This document shows, piece after piece, positions 1-6,803 of a DNA stretch of 18,579 nt (its first letter is position 1; each line of letters opens with the position of its first letter). A program made the position numbers and the translations under genes. Under the pieces are notes generated by a model. That model was given only the letters and a program-made list of their open reading frames with translations. It did no database searches and was not told the DNA's origin. The DNA is from Moraxella equi (GTDB lineage: Bacteria > Pseudomonadota > Gammaproteobacteria > Pseudomonadales > Moraxellaceae), in assembly GCF_002027555.1 (NCBI RefSeq), contig NZ_MXAP01000142.1, positions 1 to 18,579 of the forward strand. The letters are read 5' to 3'.

Positions 1-181
1 TGTGAACAGGTTCTTAGGAATTTGACGGTGATGATGAGCTGATTTTGCACCGTTTGGACAGTCATGGCGAGTTAAGTATTGCTTAATTGAGCTTATCATC
101 AAAAATCTTTTAAATCCATTCTAAAAACCCCATCATCTCACCCCTACCCCCAAAGTAGTATGCCGTTTGCCTTTTGGGCAA

Positions 182-210
182 TTGGGGCGGACGCACGGTT
201 TTGCTACACT
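182..210 (+). promoter_or_regulatory. Candidate promoter of the Moco operon
   Basis: A TACACT -10 box at 205-210 is preceded by TGC, which makes an extended -10. A weak -35 (TTGGGG, 182-187) lies 17 bp upstream. It would give a short leader before moaA at 250. This is read by eye; the -35 is poor, so the call depends mainly on the extended -10. The same stretch can also fold (see findings), which would conflict with promoter use. Confidence 0.35.
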
Positions 211-249
211 TAGCCCATACCCACAACCGAGGCAACGCCTTACGAAGCC

Positions 250-1302
250 ATGAAAACGTCCGTCCCTACCTTCCACGCCAAAGCCCCCTTTGCTGACATG
301 GGCGGGCAAGGCTCACACACCAAACTTGCCCCCACGCCGCTTGTGGACGGATTTAACAGACAGCTGACCTACCTACGCCTATCGGTTACCGACTTTTGTA
401 ACTTTCGCTGTGATTACTGCTTGCCGAACGGCTACCAAGGCAAACGAGCGGATGACGAGCTGACACTTGCCGAGATTGACACGCTTTTTGACGGCTTTGT
501 CAGCCTTGGCACAAAAAAAGTGCGTCTAACAGGCGGAGAGCCATCTGTTCGCCGTGATTTGGCGGACATCATCGCCCTTGCCAAACAGCATGGCATTGCC
601 AAAGTCGCCATCTCATCAAACGGCTACAAACTTGCCAAGCACCTATCATCTTGGCAAAATGCGGGGCTTAATCAATTAAATCTTAGCATTGACAGTTTTG
701 ATAAAGATGTATTCAAAAAAATCACAGGCTTTGACATATTGCCCACGCTCTTAAATGACGTGGATAAATTATTACAAACGACCGACATTAAATTAAAAAT
801 GAACGGTATTTTAATGCACGATACCGCTTATGATAATTTATTATCCGCCCTTGATTTTGTCAAAGAGCGTCCTGTTACTTATCGCTTTATTGAATTTATG
901 CAAACCAGTGATAATGCCGATTTGTTTTTTGCTCAAAATCAAACCGCTCATTTTATCAAAGACCATCTTATCACACATGGCTGGCAACCCAAACCCAAAG
1001 CCCAAGACGATGGGCCTGCCATTGAATATATCCACCCTGATTATATAGGCAGTATTGGCATTATTGAGCCGTATGCCAAAAACTTTTGTGATAGTTGTAA
1101 TCGGTTAAGAGTCAGCAGTCTTGGCAAAGTGCATTTGTGCTTATTTGATTCTCAAAATTATGACATTCGCCCTTATCTTACCACACAAGATAAAAAAGGA
1201 CTAATGACGACACTAAAAGACTTAATGCCAATCAAACCTGAACATCATTATTTGGACAGTCATAGCGGTATGATGAATAATTTATCGCTCGTGGGCGGTT
1301 AG
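250..1302 (+). CDS. moaA: GTP 3',8-cyclase MoaA (molybdenum cofactor biosynthesis)
   Basis: Radical-SAM enzyme that rearranges GTP to 3',8-cyclo-GTP, the first step of Moco synthesis, in the cytoplasm with MoaC. The 350-residue product has the radical-SAM cluster CNFRCDYC at Cys50, Cys54 and Cys57. It also has the C-terminal second 4Fe-4S cluster at Cys280, Cys283 and Cys297 (NFCDSCNRLR then LCLF). It ends in the Gly-Gly tail (SLVGG) that is essential in MoaA. The length is slightly above the usual 330-340 because of about 40 residues before the TYLRLSVTDFC core, so the true start could lie a little downstream. No strong Shine-Dalgarno precedes the ATG. It is the first gene of a seven-gene operon. 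GC content falls sharply inside the gene near 650-700. Confidence 0.96.
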   Translation: MKTSVPTFHAKAPFADMGGQGSHTKLAPTPLVDGFNRQLTYLRLSVTDFCNFRCDYCLPNGYQGKRADDELTLAEIDTLFDGFVSLGTKKVRLTGGEPSVRRDLADIIALAKQHGIAKVAISSNGYKLAKHLSSWQNAGLNQLNLSIDSFDKDVFKKITGFDILPTLLNDVDKLLQTTDIKLKMNGILMHDTAYDNLLSALDFVKERPVTYRFIEFMQTSDNADLFFAQNQTAHFIKDHLITHGWQPKPKAQDDGPAIEYIHPDYIGSIGIIEPYAKNFCDSCNRLRVSSLGKVHLCLFDSQNYDIRPYLTTQDKKGLMTTLKDLMPIKPEHHYLDSHSGMMNNLSLVGG

Positions 1303-1349
1303 TTGTATCTTATGATATGATGTTGCTTTTAATGTAAAGGTGTTCAATC

Positions 1350-2051
1350 ATGACCGCAGAGACAATCACACAAGAAGATGAGTTGCCAAGACTCATCGGC
1401 ACATTAACCGATGTACGAGCAGGCAAGGTAGAGCCGTTCGTGCGTGGCGTGAGTGCCATTAACAAAATATCAATTGAAGGTAGTATGTCGGTGAATCTAT
1501 TGGGTCTGTCCGAGGACGAGCAGGCGGAGCATAAATTTCACGGCGGACACCTAAAAGCCCTGCACCAAATGCCCATCACGACCTATGACGCCATCAATCA
1601 AGAATTTAATTTAAACGCACCCATCGGTTCATTGGGTGAGAACCTAACCGTGATGACAGCAGGCGAGCCGATGTGCGAGGATAATGTCTGCATTGGTGAC
1701 ATTTATCAGTTTGGCGAGAGCGATGACAGCGTACGGGTGCGTCTGATACAGCCACGTCGCCCCTGCTATAAGATTAATGATAAGCTTGGCAACGCAGGTG
1801 TGTCCTATTTTGTGGCACGAGAGGGCATTGCAGGGTGGTATTATCAGGTGGTGCAAACAGGGGTGCTTCATGCGAATATCCCTGTGTATCTCATTGACCA
1901 TCCTTATCCTTTTGCCAATTTGACGGTATTATGGTCATTGATTAACCAAAAATCTGGCATTGAGACACAGACGGCGGATAAATGGCTTGGCATTGACTGC
2001 CTAGAAATCAGCTGGAAAAAGAAAATCTACGACAAACGTTCAAATAATTGA
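1350..2051 (+). CDS. yiiM: YiiM-like MOSC domain protein
   Basis: MOSC-domain protein of the YiiM type, 233 residues. In E. coli, YiiM and YcbX give Moco-dependent resistance to N-hydroxylated base analogues such as 6-N-hydroxylaminopurine. The sequence shows the YiiM-like stretch LGLSEDEQAEHKFHGG near residue 53, then GENLTV, and the MOSC cysteine motif QPRRPCYK, whose Cys is the expected Moco ligand. The start has AAAGG about nine bases upstream. It sits between moaA and moaB, so it is likely co-expressed with the cofactor it needs. The symbol is by motif resemblance; orthology was not tested. Confidence 0.85.
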   Translation: MTAETITQEDELPRLIGTLTDVRAGKVEPFVRGVSAINKISIEGSMSVNLLGLSEDEQAEHKFHGGHLKALHQMPITTYDAINQEFNLNAPIGSLGENLTVMTAGEPMCEDNVCIGDIYQFGESDDSVRVRLIQPRRPCYKINDKLGNAGVSYFVAREGIAGWYYQVVQTGVLHANIPVYLIDHPYPFANLTVLWSLINQKSGIETQTADKWLGIDCLEISWKKKIYDKRSNN

Positions 2052-2088
2052 TATTTAATATATTTTTTAATTTTAAAAGGGCAATCCT

Positions 2089-2655
2089 ATGTGCAAGCTT
2101 TGCAATAACCCCAATCGCATCGCCCCGCCAAAAGCGGACAAACCATTTATCCCGCTCAACATCGCCGTGCTGACCGTCTCCGACACTCGCACGCTGGACG
2201 AGGACACGTCAGGGCAATATCTGGCGGACAGTATCGTCAAAGCAGGGCATACGCTCATCGACCGCAAACTCACCACAGATGACATCTACCAAATCCGTGC
2301 CGTGATGAGTGCGTGGATTGCTAACCCTGATGTTCACGCCGTCATCAGCACGGGCGGTACGGGCTTTTATCATCGGGACAATATGCCAGAAGCGGTGTCG
2401 GTGCTGTTTGATAAGGAAGTGGCAGGCTTTGGCGAGATGTTTCGCCTGCTCTCCAAAGACGACATCGGTATGTCTACCTTGCAATCTCGGGCGGTGGCAG
2501 GCATGGCGAACAGTACGGCGATTTTTTGCTTGCCAGGTTCGACAGGGGCGTGCCGTACGGGCTGGGAAGGCATTTTGTTAGAACAGCTTGATAATCGCAC
2601 ACGCCCATGCAACTTTGTGCCGCATCTGATGCGTCAAAATCCCACGCACGGCTAA
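2089..2655 (+). CDS. moaB: Molybdenum cofactor biosynthesis protein MoaB
   Basis: MoaB/MogA-family protein, 188 residues, cytoplasmic, predicted to bind molybdopterin and catalyse or assist its adenylylation before molybdate insertion. The core is clear: NIAVLTVSDTRTLDEDTSG near residue 24, the MPT-binding loop STGGTGFYHRDNMPEAV, the GFGEMFR segment, and LPGSTGACRTGWEG followed by QLDNRTRPCNFVPHL, which matches MoaB more closely than MogA. The start is supported by AAAGGG about eight bases upstream. An N-terminal CKLC (Cys2, Cys5) precedes the fold. The coding sequence is GC-rich compared with mobA, which follows after 24 bp. Confidence 0.94.
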   Translation: MCKLCNNPNRIAPPKADKPFIPLNIAVLTVSDTRTLDEDTSGQYLADSIVKAGHTLIDRKLTTDDIYQIRAVMSAWIANPDVHAVISTGGTGFYHRDNMPEAVSVLFDKEVAGFGEMFRLLSKDDIGMSTLQSRAVAGMANSTAIFCLPGSTGACRTGWEGILLEQLDNRTRPCNFVPHLMRQNPTHG

Positions 2656-2679
2656 ACCATAAAGACAAAAGGCAAAGCC

Positions 2680-3369
2680 ATGAGCGTGATTGGTCTATTG
2701 ATTTTGGCAGGGGGCAATTCTCGCCGTATGGGGTCGCCCAAGGCGTTGTTGCCTTTGCCAAATCATCAAACATTGCTTGATTTTCATATTAATAATGCCA
2801 ATATGTTAAATCTGCCGATATTACTTGGCGATAATGATAAGAATTTTTTGGATAAAGGTTTTTTAAAAAACACCAATTTGGTAAATTCATCTGTTGTTAT
2901 CATTGATGACTATATCAAAAATGCAGGGGCGTTATCTTGTATATTATCCGCTTTTTATTATTGCCAAACTCATTTTGTTAATCAAGATAAATCAACAGAC
3001 AATAATTTATCCGATAACTTTTTAATGGTGATTAGCTGTGATAATTTGATTGATGTTGGTGAGATTTTTAATTTATTAAAAAAGGCTGATTTAAAAAATC
3101 ATCATGGGGCGTATCTAAAAGACACATCAAGCGATAAAGATTATCCGCTATTGGGCTGTTATTCTTTATCCCTTTATGATGAATTAAAACTATATTTGGA
3201 TAGGGGCGAGCGGTCTGTCATGAAATTTTTAAAGGATAAAAACATTTGCCAAATATCGCCACTATCTACGCCAACAGATTGGCGAAATCTTGCCAATTTT
3301 AATACGCCTGATGAATTTAGATTGGCATTGTCGTATTTTAAAAACAAACCACAAAAAGAGCAATCATGA
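2680..3369 (+). CDS. mobA: Molybdenum cofactor guanylyltransferase MobA
   Basis: Nucleotidyltransferase that joins GMP to Moco to give the bis-MGD form used by DMSO-reductase-family enzymes such as nitrate reductases. The 229-residue protein starts with the GTP-binding signature LILAGGNSRRMGSPKALL (residues 7-24, Lys21 conserved), has a VISCDN metal-binding segment mid-protein, and ends with a NFNTPDEF motif typical of MobA. The start has AAAAGG upstream. The stop overlaps the moaC start by four bases (ATGA), indicating translational coupling. Most of the gene is much more AT-rich than moaB and moaC (for example 15 GC in 60 bases at 3061-3120), suggesting a different history. The middle is divergent and Asn/Lys/Asp-rich, but no frame disruption is visible. 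Confidence 0.9.
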   Translation: MSVIGLLILAGGNSRRMGSPKALLPLPNHQTLLDFHINNANMLNLPILLGDNDKNFLDKGFLKNTNLVNSSVVIIDDYIKNAGALSCILSAFYYCQTHFVNQDKSTDNNLSDNFLMVISCDNLIDVGEIFNLLKKADLKNHHGAYLKDTSSDKDYPLLGCYSLSLYDELKLYLDRGERSVMKFLKDKNICQISPLSTPTDWRNLANFNTPDEFRLALSYFKNKPQKEQS

Positions 3370-3839
3370 ATCTTACCCATTTAGACAAAGACGGCAACAT
3401 CACGATGGTGGACGTGGGCGACAAAATCGCCACCGCACGCACCGCGAGTGCACAGGGCAAAGTGGTGTTCGCCCCTGACGTGTACCACCACATCAAAGAC
3501 ACAGACGGCATGACCAAAAAGGGCAGTATTGTCCAGACCGCCCACATCGCAGGGATTATGGCGGGCAAAAAAACGCACGAGCTGATACCCTTATGTCACG
3601 CCTTGCCCCTTGACACCATCAAGATGAGCTTTCGTTATGCTGATGATGAGTGTGCCATCGTGGTGGGGGCGACCGCCAAAGTTACCCACAAGACAGGCGT
3701 TGAAATGGAAGCTCTAACCGCCGTGTCGGTGGCGTGCCTTACCATCTATGACATGACCAAGGCAATCAGCCATGACATCATGATAACTGATATTTATCTT
3801 ATCCAAAAAACAGGGGGAAAATCCGATTATGACAAATAA
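3366..3839 (+). CDS. moaC: Cyclic pyranopterin monophosphate synthase MoaC
   Basis: Converts the MoaA product 3',8-cyclo-GTP to cPMP. The 157-residue length is normal. Catalytic signatures are present: Lys51/Lys52 in GMTKKGSIVQTAHIAGI, His78 in LIPLCHALPLD, GVEMEALTAVSVACLTIYD around residues 111-129, and Asp129 and Lys132 in DMTKA. The start codon overlaps the mobA stop, and the 3' end overlaps moaD by 11 bases. The protein should form a hexamer in the cytoplasm, as in the family. Confidence 0.96.
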   Translation: MNLTHLDKDGNITMVDVGDKIATARTASAQGKVVFAPDVYHHIKDTDGMTKKGSIVQTAHIAGIMAGKKTHELIPLCHALPLDTIKMSFRYADDECAIVVGATAKVTHKTGVEMEALTAVSVACLTIYDMTKAISHDIMITDIYLIQKTGGKSDYDK

Positions 3840-4098
3840 CAATCAAACGCTTGATACGATAAGCCTTACCGTGCTGTACTTTGCCAGCCTTGCTGAACAA
3901 GCAGGTAAGGATAGCGAGACTGTGCAGACTGATAGTGATGATTTGGCGATGATTTATGCCAAATTGTCCGCCAAATACGGCTTTGATTTGCCCCAAGACA
4001 AAGTGGCGGTTGCCATCAATCACGAGTTTGGCAGTTGGGGAGATAAGGTCTCATCAGGCGATACGATTGCCTTTATTCCACCTGTGGCAGGGGGGTGA
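3829..4098 (+). CDS. moaD: Molybdopterin synthase sulfur-carrier subunit MoaD
   Basis: Small ubiquitin-fold sulfur carrier, 89 residues, that holds a C-terminal thiocarboxylate and donates sulfur to cPMP when bound to MoaE. It has the typical TVLYFASLAEQAGKDSE opening, AVAINHEF in the middle, and the ending IAFIPPVAGG with the required terminal Gly-Gly. The start lies inside the end of moaC, and a purine-rich AGGGGGAAAA run upstream can serve as ribosome binding site. Its activating enzyme MoeB is not in the window, so thiocarboxylation must depend on a gene elsewhere. Confidence 0.95.
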   Translation: MTNNNQTLDTISLTVLYFASLAEQAGKDSETVQTDSDDLAMIYAKLSAKYGFDLPQDKVAVAINHEFGSWGDKVSSGDTIAFIPPVAGG

Positions 4099-4099
4099 T

Positions 4100-4588
4100 A
4101 TGAAAACGGCTCATGATAATGCGTTAATCACAAGCCTGCCCAAGGAGCGAGCCTATGAGCTTGCCCGAGTGGACGGTTTTGCTTTGTCGGATTGCCCTAT
4201 TGATGATAGATTATTAAAATCGTATCTACTAAATGACACGGCAGGGGCGCTCGTCACGTTTGAAGGGTGGGTGCGTAACCATAATAATAAGCGAGCGGTA
4301 AACCGTCTGACTTATTATGGCTATGAACAGCTTGCCATCAATCACGGGGCGAAGCTCATCCGTGAAGCCAAAGCGAGCTTTGACATCACGCACGCTGTCG
4401 CCATTCATCGTATTGGTGAGCTTGGCATTGGCGATATGGCGGTGTGGATTGGAGTGTGTGCGTCTCATCGTACGCCTGCATTTGATGCCTGTGAGTGGCT
4501 ACTAAACGCCATCAAAGCCGACATTCCTGTATGGAAGCAGGAATTTTATGATGACGACAGCAGTTTGTGGTTGTCTAATAATGGCTAG
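4100..4588 (+). CDS. moaE: Molybdopterin synthase catalytic subunit MoaE
   Basis: Large subunit of MPT synthase, converting cPMP to molybdopterin with MoaD. The product is 162 residues from the ATG at 4100, one base after the moaD stop; the frame is open upstream to 3956, but that part overlaps moaD and does not resemble MoaE. Motifs: GWVRNHN (Arg59), HRIGELGIGD (His103, Arg104), SHRTPAFDAC (His123, Arg124), and KADIPVWKQE with Lys139 and Lys146, whose seven-residue spacing matches the two catalytic lysines of E. coli MoaE. A GTGATATGA context with the G-rich moaD end gives its ribosome binding site. It is the last gene of the Moco operon. Confidence 0.95.
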   Translation: MKTAHDNALITSLPKERAYELARVDGFALSDCPIDDRLLKSYLLNDTAGALVTFEGWVRNHNNKRAVNRLTYYGYEQLAINHGAKLIREAKASFDITHAVAIHRIGELGIGDMAVWIGVCASHRTPAFDACEWLLNAIKADIPVWKQEFYDDDSSLWLSNNG

Positions 4589-4657
4589 GGACGATGGATG
4601 GTGACACATCGGGACGGTAAAATCACCCTGATTTATTTTGATAAATCCCAACCCATT

Positions 4658-4695
4658 TTGATAAATATGGTACAATGTGCCACCATATTTATCAA
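4658..4695. promoter_or_regulatory. Perfect 14-bp inverted repeat around the rnz promoter
   Basis: The arms TTGATAAATATGGT (4658-4671) and ACCATATTTATCAA (4682-4695) are exact inverse copies around a 10-base centre. A further direct copy of ATTTTGATAAAT lies 20 bp upstream (4635-4646, compared with 4655-4666). Between the arms lies TACAAT (4671-4676) preceded by TGG, an extended -10. If that is the rnz promoter, transcription begins inside the right arm, so the palindrome acts as a DNA operator more likely than an RNA hairpin. It has no T tract, so it is not an intrinsic terminator for moaE. The binding protein is unknown. Confidence 0.6.
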
Positions 4696-4703
4696 TTAAC
4701 TCC

Positions 4704-5723
4704 ATGTTCAAACTCACCTTTCTAGGCACATCAAGCGGTGTGCCAACTCGTGAACGCAACGTCTCCGCCCTTGCCCTAGAATGCGTTGCCAATGCCCACG
4801 CCAAACGCAATACTTGGCTACTCATCGACTGCGGAGAAGGCACTCAGCATCAGCTCATAAAAAGCCATCTGTCGCCCAATGACTTATCCGCCATACTCAT
4901 CACGCACACGCACGGCGACCACTGCTATGGGTTGGGCGGACTTTTGGCGAGCCTTGGCATGAACAGACGCACCAAGTCTTTGACGCTCATCGCCCCAAAA
5001 GCGATTGCCAAACTGCTTGATACGCTGACCATCGTGAGCGAGCTACAGTTTAATTATCCCATTGATTTTATTGCTATTGAGGATAATTTGGAGCGTGAAT
5101 TGCCCCTTGATTTGGGCGACAATCATCGCATTTTTATACGCCTGCACATGCTATCGCACCGCATTGCATCGTTTGGCTTTGAGATTGTCCAGACGCTTGA
5201 CAAAGACAAACTTTTGACGGGCAAATTAAAAACCGATAACATCGCCAATAAATATTGGCATGAGATTTTAAAGGCGGATACGCCCCTAAGCCTTGATGAT
5301 AACATCATCAATCCGCATGATTATAAAATCCACACCCAAAGCACCACCAAAATCGTCATCGCAGGCGACAACGACACGCCAAGCCTACTGACCCAAGCCG
5401 TCAAAGACTGCCACGCTCTCGTCCACGAGGCGACCTATACCGATGATGTCATGCAAAAAATAGTCAGTAAACCTGCCGAGCAGGGCGGATTTGACCCTAA
5501 GCATTCTAGTGCCAAAATGATTGCTCAATTCGCCCACGCCTGCCACATTCCCATGCTGATATTGACCCATTTTAGTGCCAGATACGCCCCTTTTGATGAT
5601 GAAACCGCCAAACAGCCCAACATGGGGCATATTCGTAAGGAGGTGGAGAGTTATTATGACGGCAAACTGGTACTGGCAAAGGATTTTTTGCAAGTGGTGG
5701 TGGGTTTGGATGCTATAAATTAA
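4704..5723 (+). CDS. rnz: Ribonuclease Z (tRNA 3' endonuclease, ElaC family)
   Basis: Metallo-beta-lactamase-fold endonuclease that trims the 3' ends of tRNA precursors. The start chosen is the ATG at 4704, giving 339 residues that begin FKLTFLGTSSGVPT. A GTG in frame at 4677 lies within the promoter/operator palindrome and is unlikely. The zinc motif THTHGDHCYGLGGLL places His68, His70, Asp72 and His73. Later ligands are visible in IVIAGDNDTPSL (Asp) and LTHFSARY (His). ALVHEATY and HSSAKMIAQFAH are also typical. There are only 20 bp to dusB, so the two tRNA-maturation genes are probably cotranscribed. No good Shine-Dalgarno is visible, consistent with a short or nearly leaderless message. 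Confidence 0.93.
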   Translation: MFKLTFLGTSSGVPTRERNVSALALECVANAHAKRNTWLLIDCGEGTQHQLIKSHLSPNDLSAILITHTHGDHCYGLGGLLASLGMNRRTKSLTLIAPKAIAKLLDTLTIVSELQFNYPIDFIAIEDNLERELPLDLGDNHRIFIRLHMLSHRIASFGFEIVQTLDKDKLLTGKLKTDNIANKYWHEILKADTPLSLDDNIINPHDYKIHTQSTTKIVIAGDNDTPSLLTQAVKDCHALVHEATYTDDVMQKIVSKPAEQGGFDPKHSSAKMIAQFAHACHIPMLILTHFSARYAPFDDETAKQPNMGHIRKEVESYYDGKLVLAKDFLQVVVGLDAIN

Positions 5724-5743
5724 CCTAATAAAATCAACAATTT

Positions 5744-6748
5744 ATGAATAAACACATACTCTTGACCCCCCTAGCCATTGGCAATCAAACCATTGCCAAT
5801 CGCCTGATTGTCGCCCCAATGGCAGGGGTAACTGACAATCCCTTTCGCCGTCTTGCCAAGTCCTTTGGGGCAGGTCATGCCGTCAGTGAGATGATTATTG
5901 CCGATACCGCCCTATACGCTCGCCAAAAGTCGCTGTACCGTGCCAACTTCTCGGGTGAGATTGCCCCTATATCCGCCCAAGTGGCAGGAGCAGAGTCTGA
6001 TAAACTTGCCCAAGCCGTGCGATTTCAAGTAGAAAATGGGGCGTGTATCGTGGATATTAACATGGGCTGTCCTGCCAAAAAGGTGTGTCGCAAATTGTCG
6101 GGGTCAGCTCTTTTGCAAGACTTGGATTTGGTAAAAAGACTGCTTGACAGTGCGGTGGCGTCGGTTGCCGATTTGGGCGTGCCAATCACCCTAAAAACAC
6201 GGCTCGGCTTTGCCAATGGGCAAGAAAATATCCTAACGGTTGCCAAAATTGCCGAAAACGCAGGCATATCCGCCCTTGCCATACACGGACGCACGCGAGA
6301 GGATTTTTATACAGGCAATGCCCGTTACGAGCTTATCAGGCAAGTCAAGGCAGACGCCAAAATCCCCATTATCGTCAATGGCGACATTGACAGCCCCCAA
6401 AAAGCCAAATGGGTACAAGAGTACACAGGTGCGGATGCGGTCATGATAGGGCGAGCAGGGCAGGGGCGACCGTGGATTTTTCGGGACATTGCCCATTATC
6501 TAGCCACAGGCGAGCTTTTGCCATCGCCTAGCGTGAGTGAACTGCGTGAGATTGTACTGGCTCATTTGGACGAGCTGTATCAATTTTATGGCGAATACTC
6601 AGGCTGTCGCATTGCCCGAAAACACATCGCTTGGTACACAGGCGGACTTGCCAATTCCAACGCCTTTCGTGAGGCGATGTACCGTGAGGAGACGACAAGT
6701 GGGCAATATAAAGTTGTTGATGAGTTTTTAAAAATCAGTGCCAACTAA
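5744..6748 (+). CDS. dusB: tRNA-dihydrouridine synthase DusB
   Basis: FMN-dependent enzyme that reduces uridine to dihydrouridine in the tRNA D loop using NADPH. The 334-residue length is normal. It has the TIM-barrel opening LIVAPMAGVTDNPFRRL, the catalytic-cysteine motif INMGCPAKKVCRKLSGSALL (Cys109), PITLKTRLG, IHGRTREDFYTG, IVNGDI and GADAVMIGRAGQGRPWIF, then RIARKHIAWYTGG in the C-terminal helical domain. AKKV after the Cys and the KLSGSALL segment indicate the DusB subgroup and not DusA or DusC. In many gammaproteobacteria dusB precedes fis; here no fis follows. A terminator comes immediately after the stop. No clear ribosome binding site is seen. Confidence 0.93.
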   Translation: MNKHILLTPLAIGNQTIANRLIVAPMAGVTDNPFRRLAKSFGAGHAVSEMIIADTALYARQKSLYRANFSGEIAPISAQVAGAESDKLAQAVRFQVENGACIVDINMGCPAKKVCRKLSGSALLQDLDLVKRLLDSAVASVADLGVPITLKTRLGFANGQENILTVAKIAENAGISALAIHGRTREDFYTGNARYELIRQVKADAKIPIIVNGDIDSPQKAKWVQEYTGADAVMIGRAGQGRPWIFRDIAHYLATGELLPSPSVSELREIVLAHLDELYQFYGEYSGCRIARKHIAWYTGGLANSNAFREAMYREETTSGQYKVVDEFLKISAN

Positions 6749-6753
6749 AAATA

Positions 6754-6785
6754 AAAGCCAAACATCACGTTTGGCTTTCGTTTGA
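6754..6785. terminator. Bidirectional intrinsic terminator between dusB and glnS
   Basis: The 10-bp perfect stem AAAGCCAAAC / GTTTGGCTTT (6754-6763 and 6769-6778) with a five-base loop is followed by CGTTTGATTTT on the plus strand. On the minus strand it is followed by a better run, TATTTTTAG. It separates convergent dusB and glnS and can serve both. Confidence 0.88.
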
Positions 6786-6803
6786 TTTTAAAATTGCTAA
6801 ACG

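Noticed and set aside
1..86. Possible gene ends at the left edge: plus-strand reading to the stop at 84-86 or at 40-42, and a minus-strand start at 65 running off the edge (MTVQTVQNQL)
   Set aside because: All are very short, conflict with each other, and show no recognisable motif; the plus-strand frame ending at 86 also has a stop at 15-17. Sequence to the left is needed.
87..102. FNR-like half-sites TTGA and ATCAA upstream of moaA
   Set aside because: The half-sites are seven bases apart instead of the TTGAT-N4-ATCAA geometry, so anaerobic FNR control is not supported.
3956..4099. Longer moaE reading from 3956
   Set aside because: The added 48 residues are an out-of-frame reading of moaD and do not resemble MoaE; the ATG at 4100 directly follows the moaD stop.
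4589..4632. Possible terminator after moaE (GGTGA with TCACC)
   Set aside because: Only a five-bp stem with a large loop and no proper T run; too weak.
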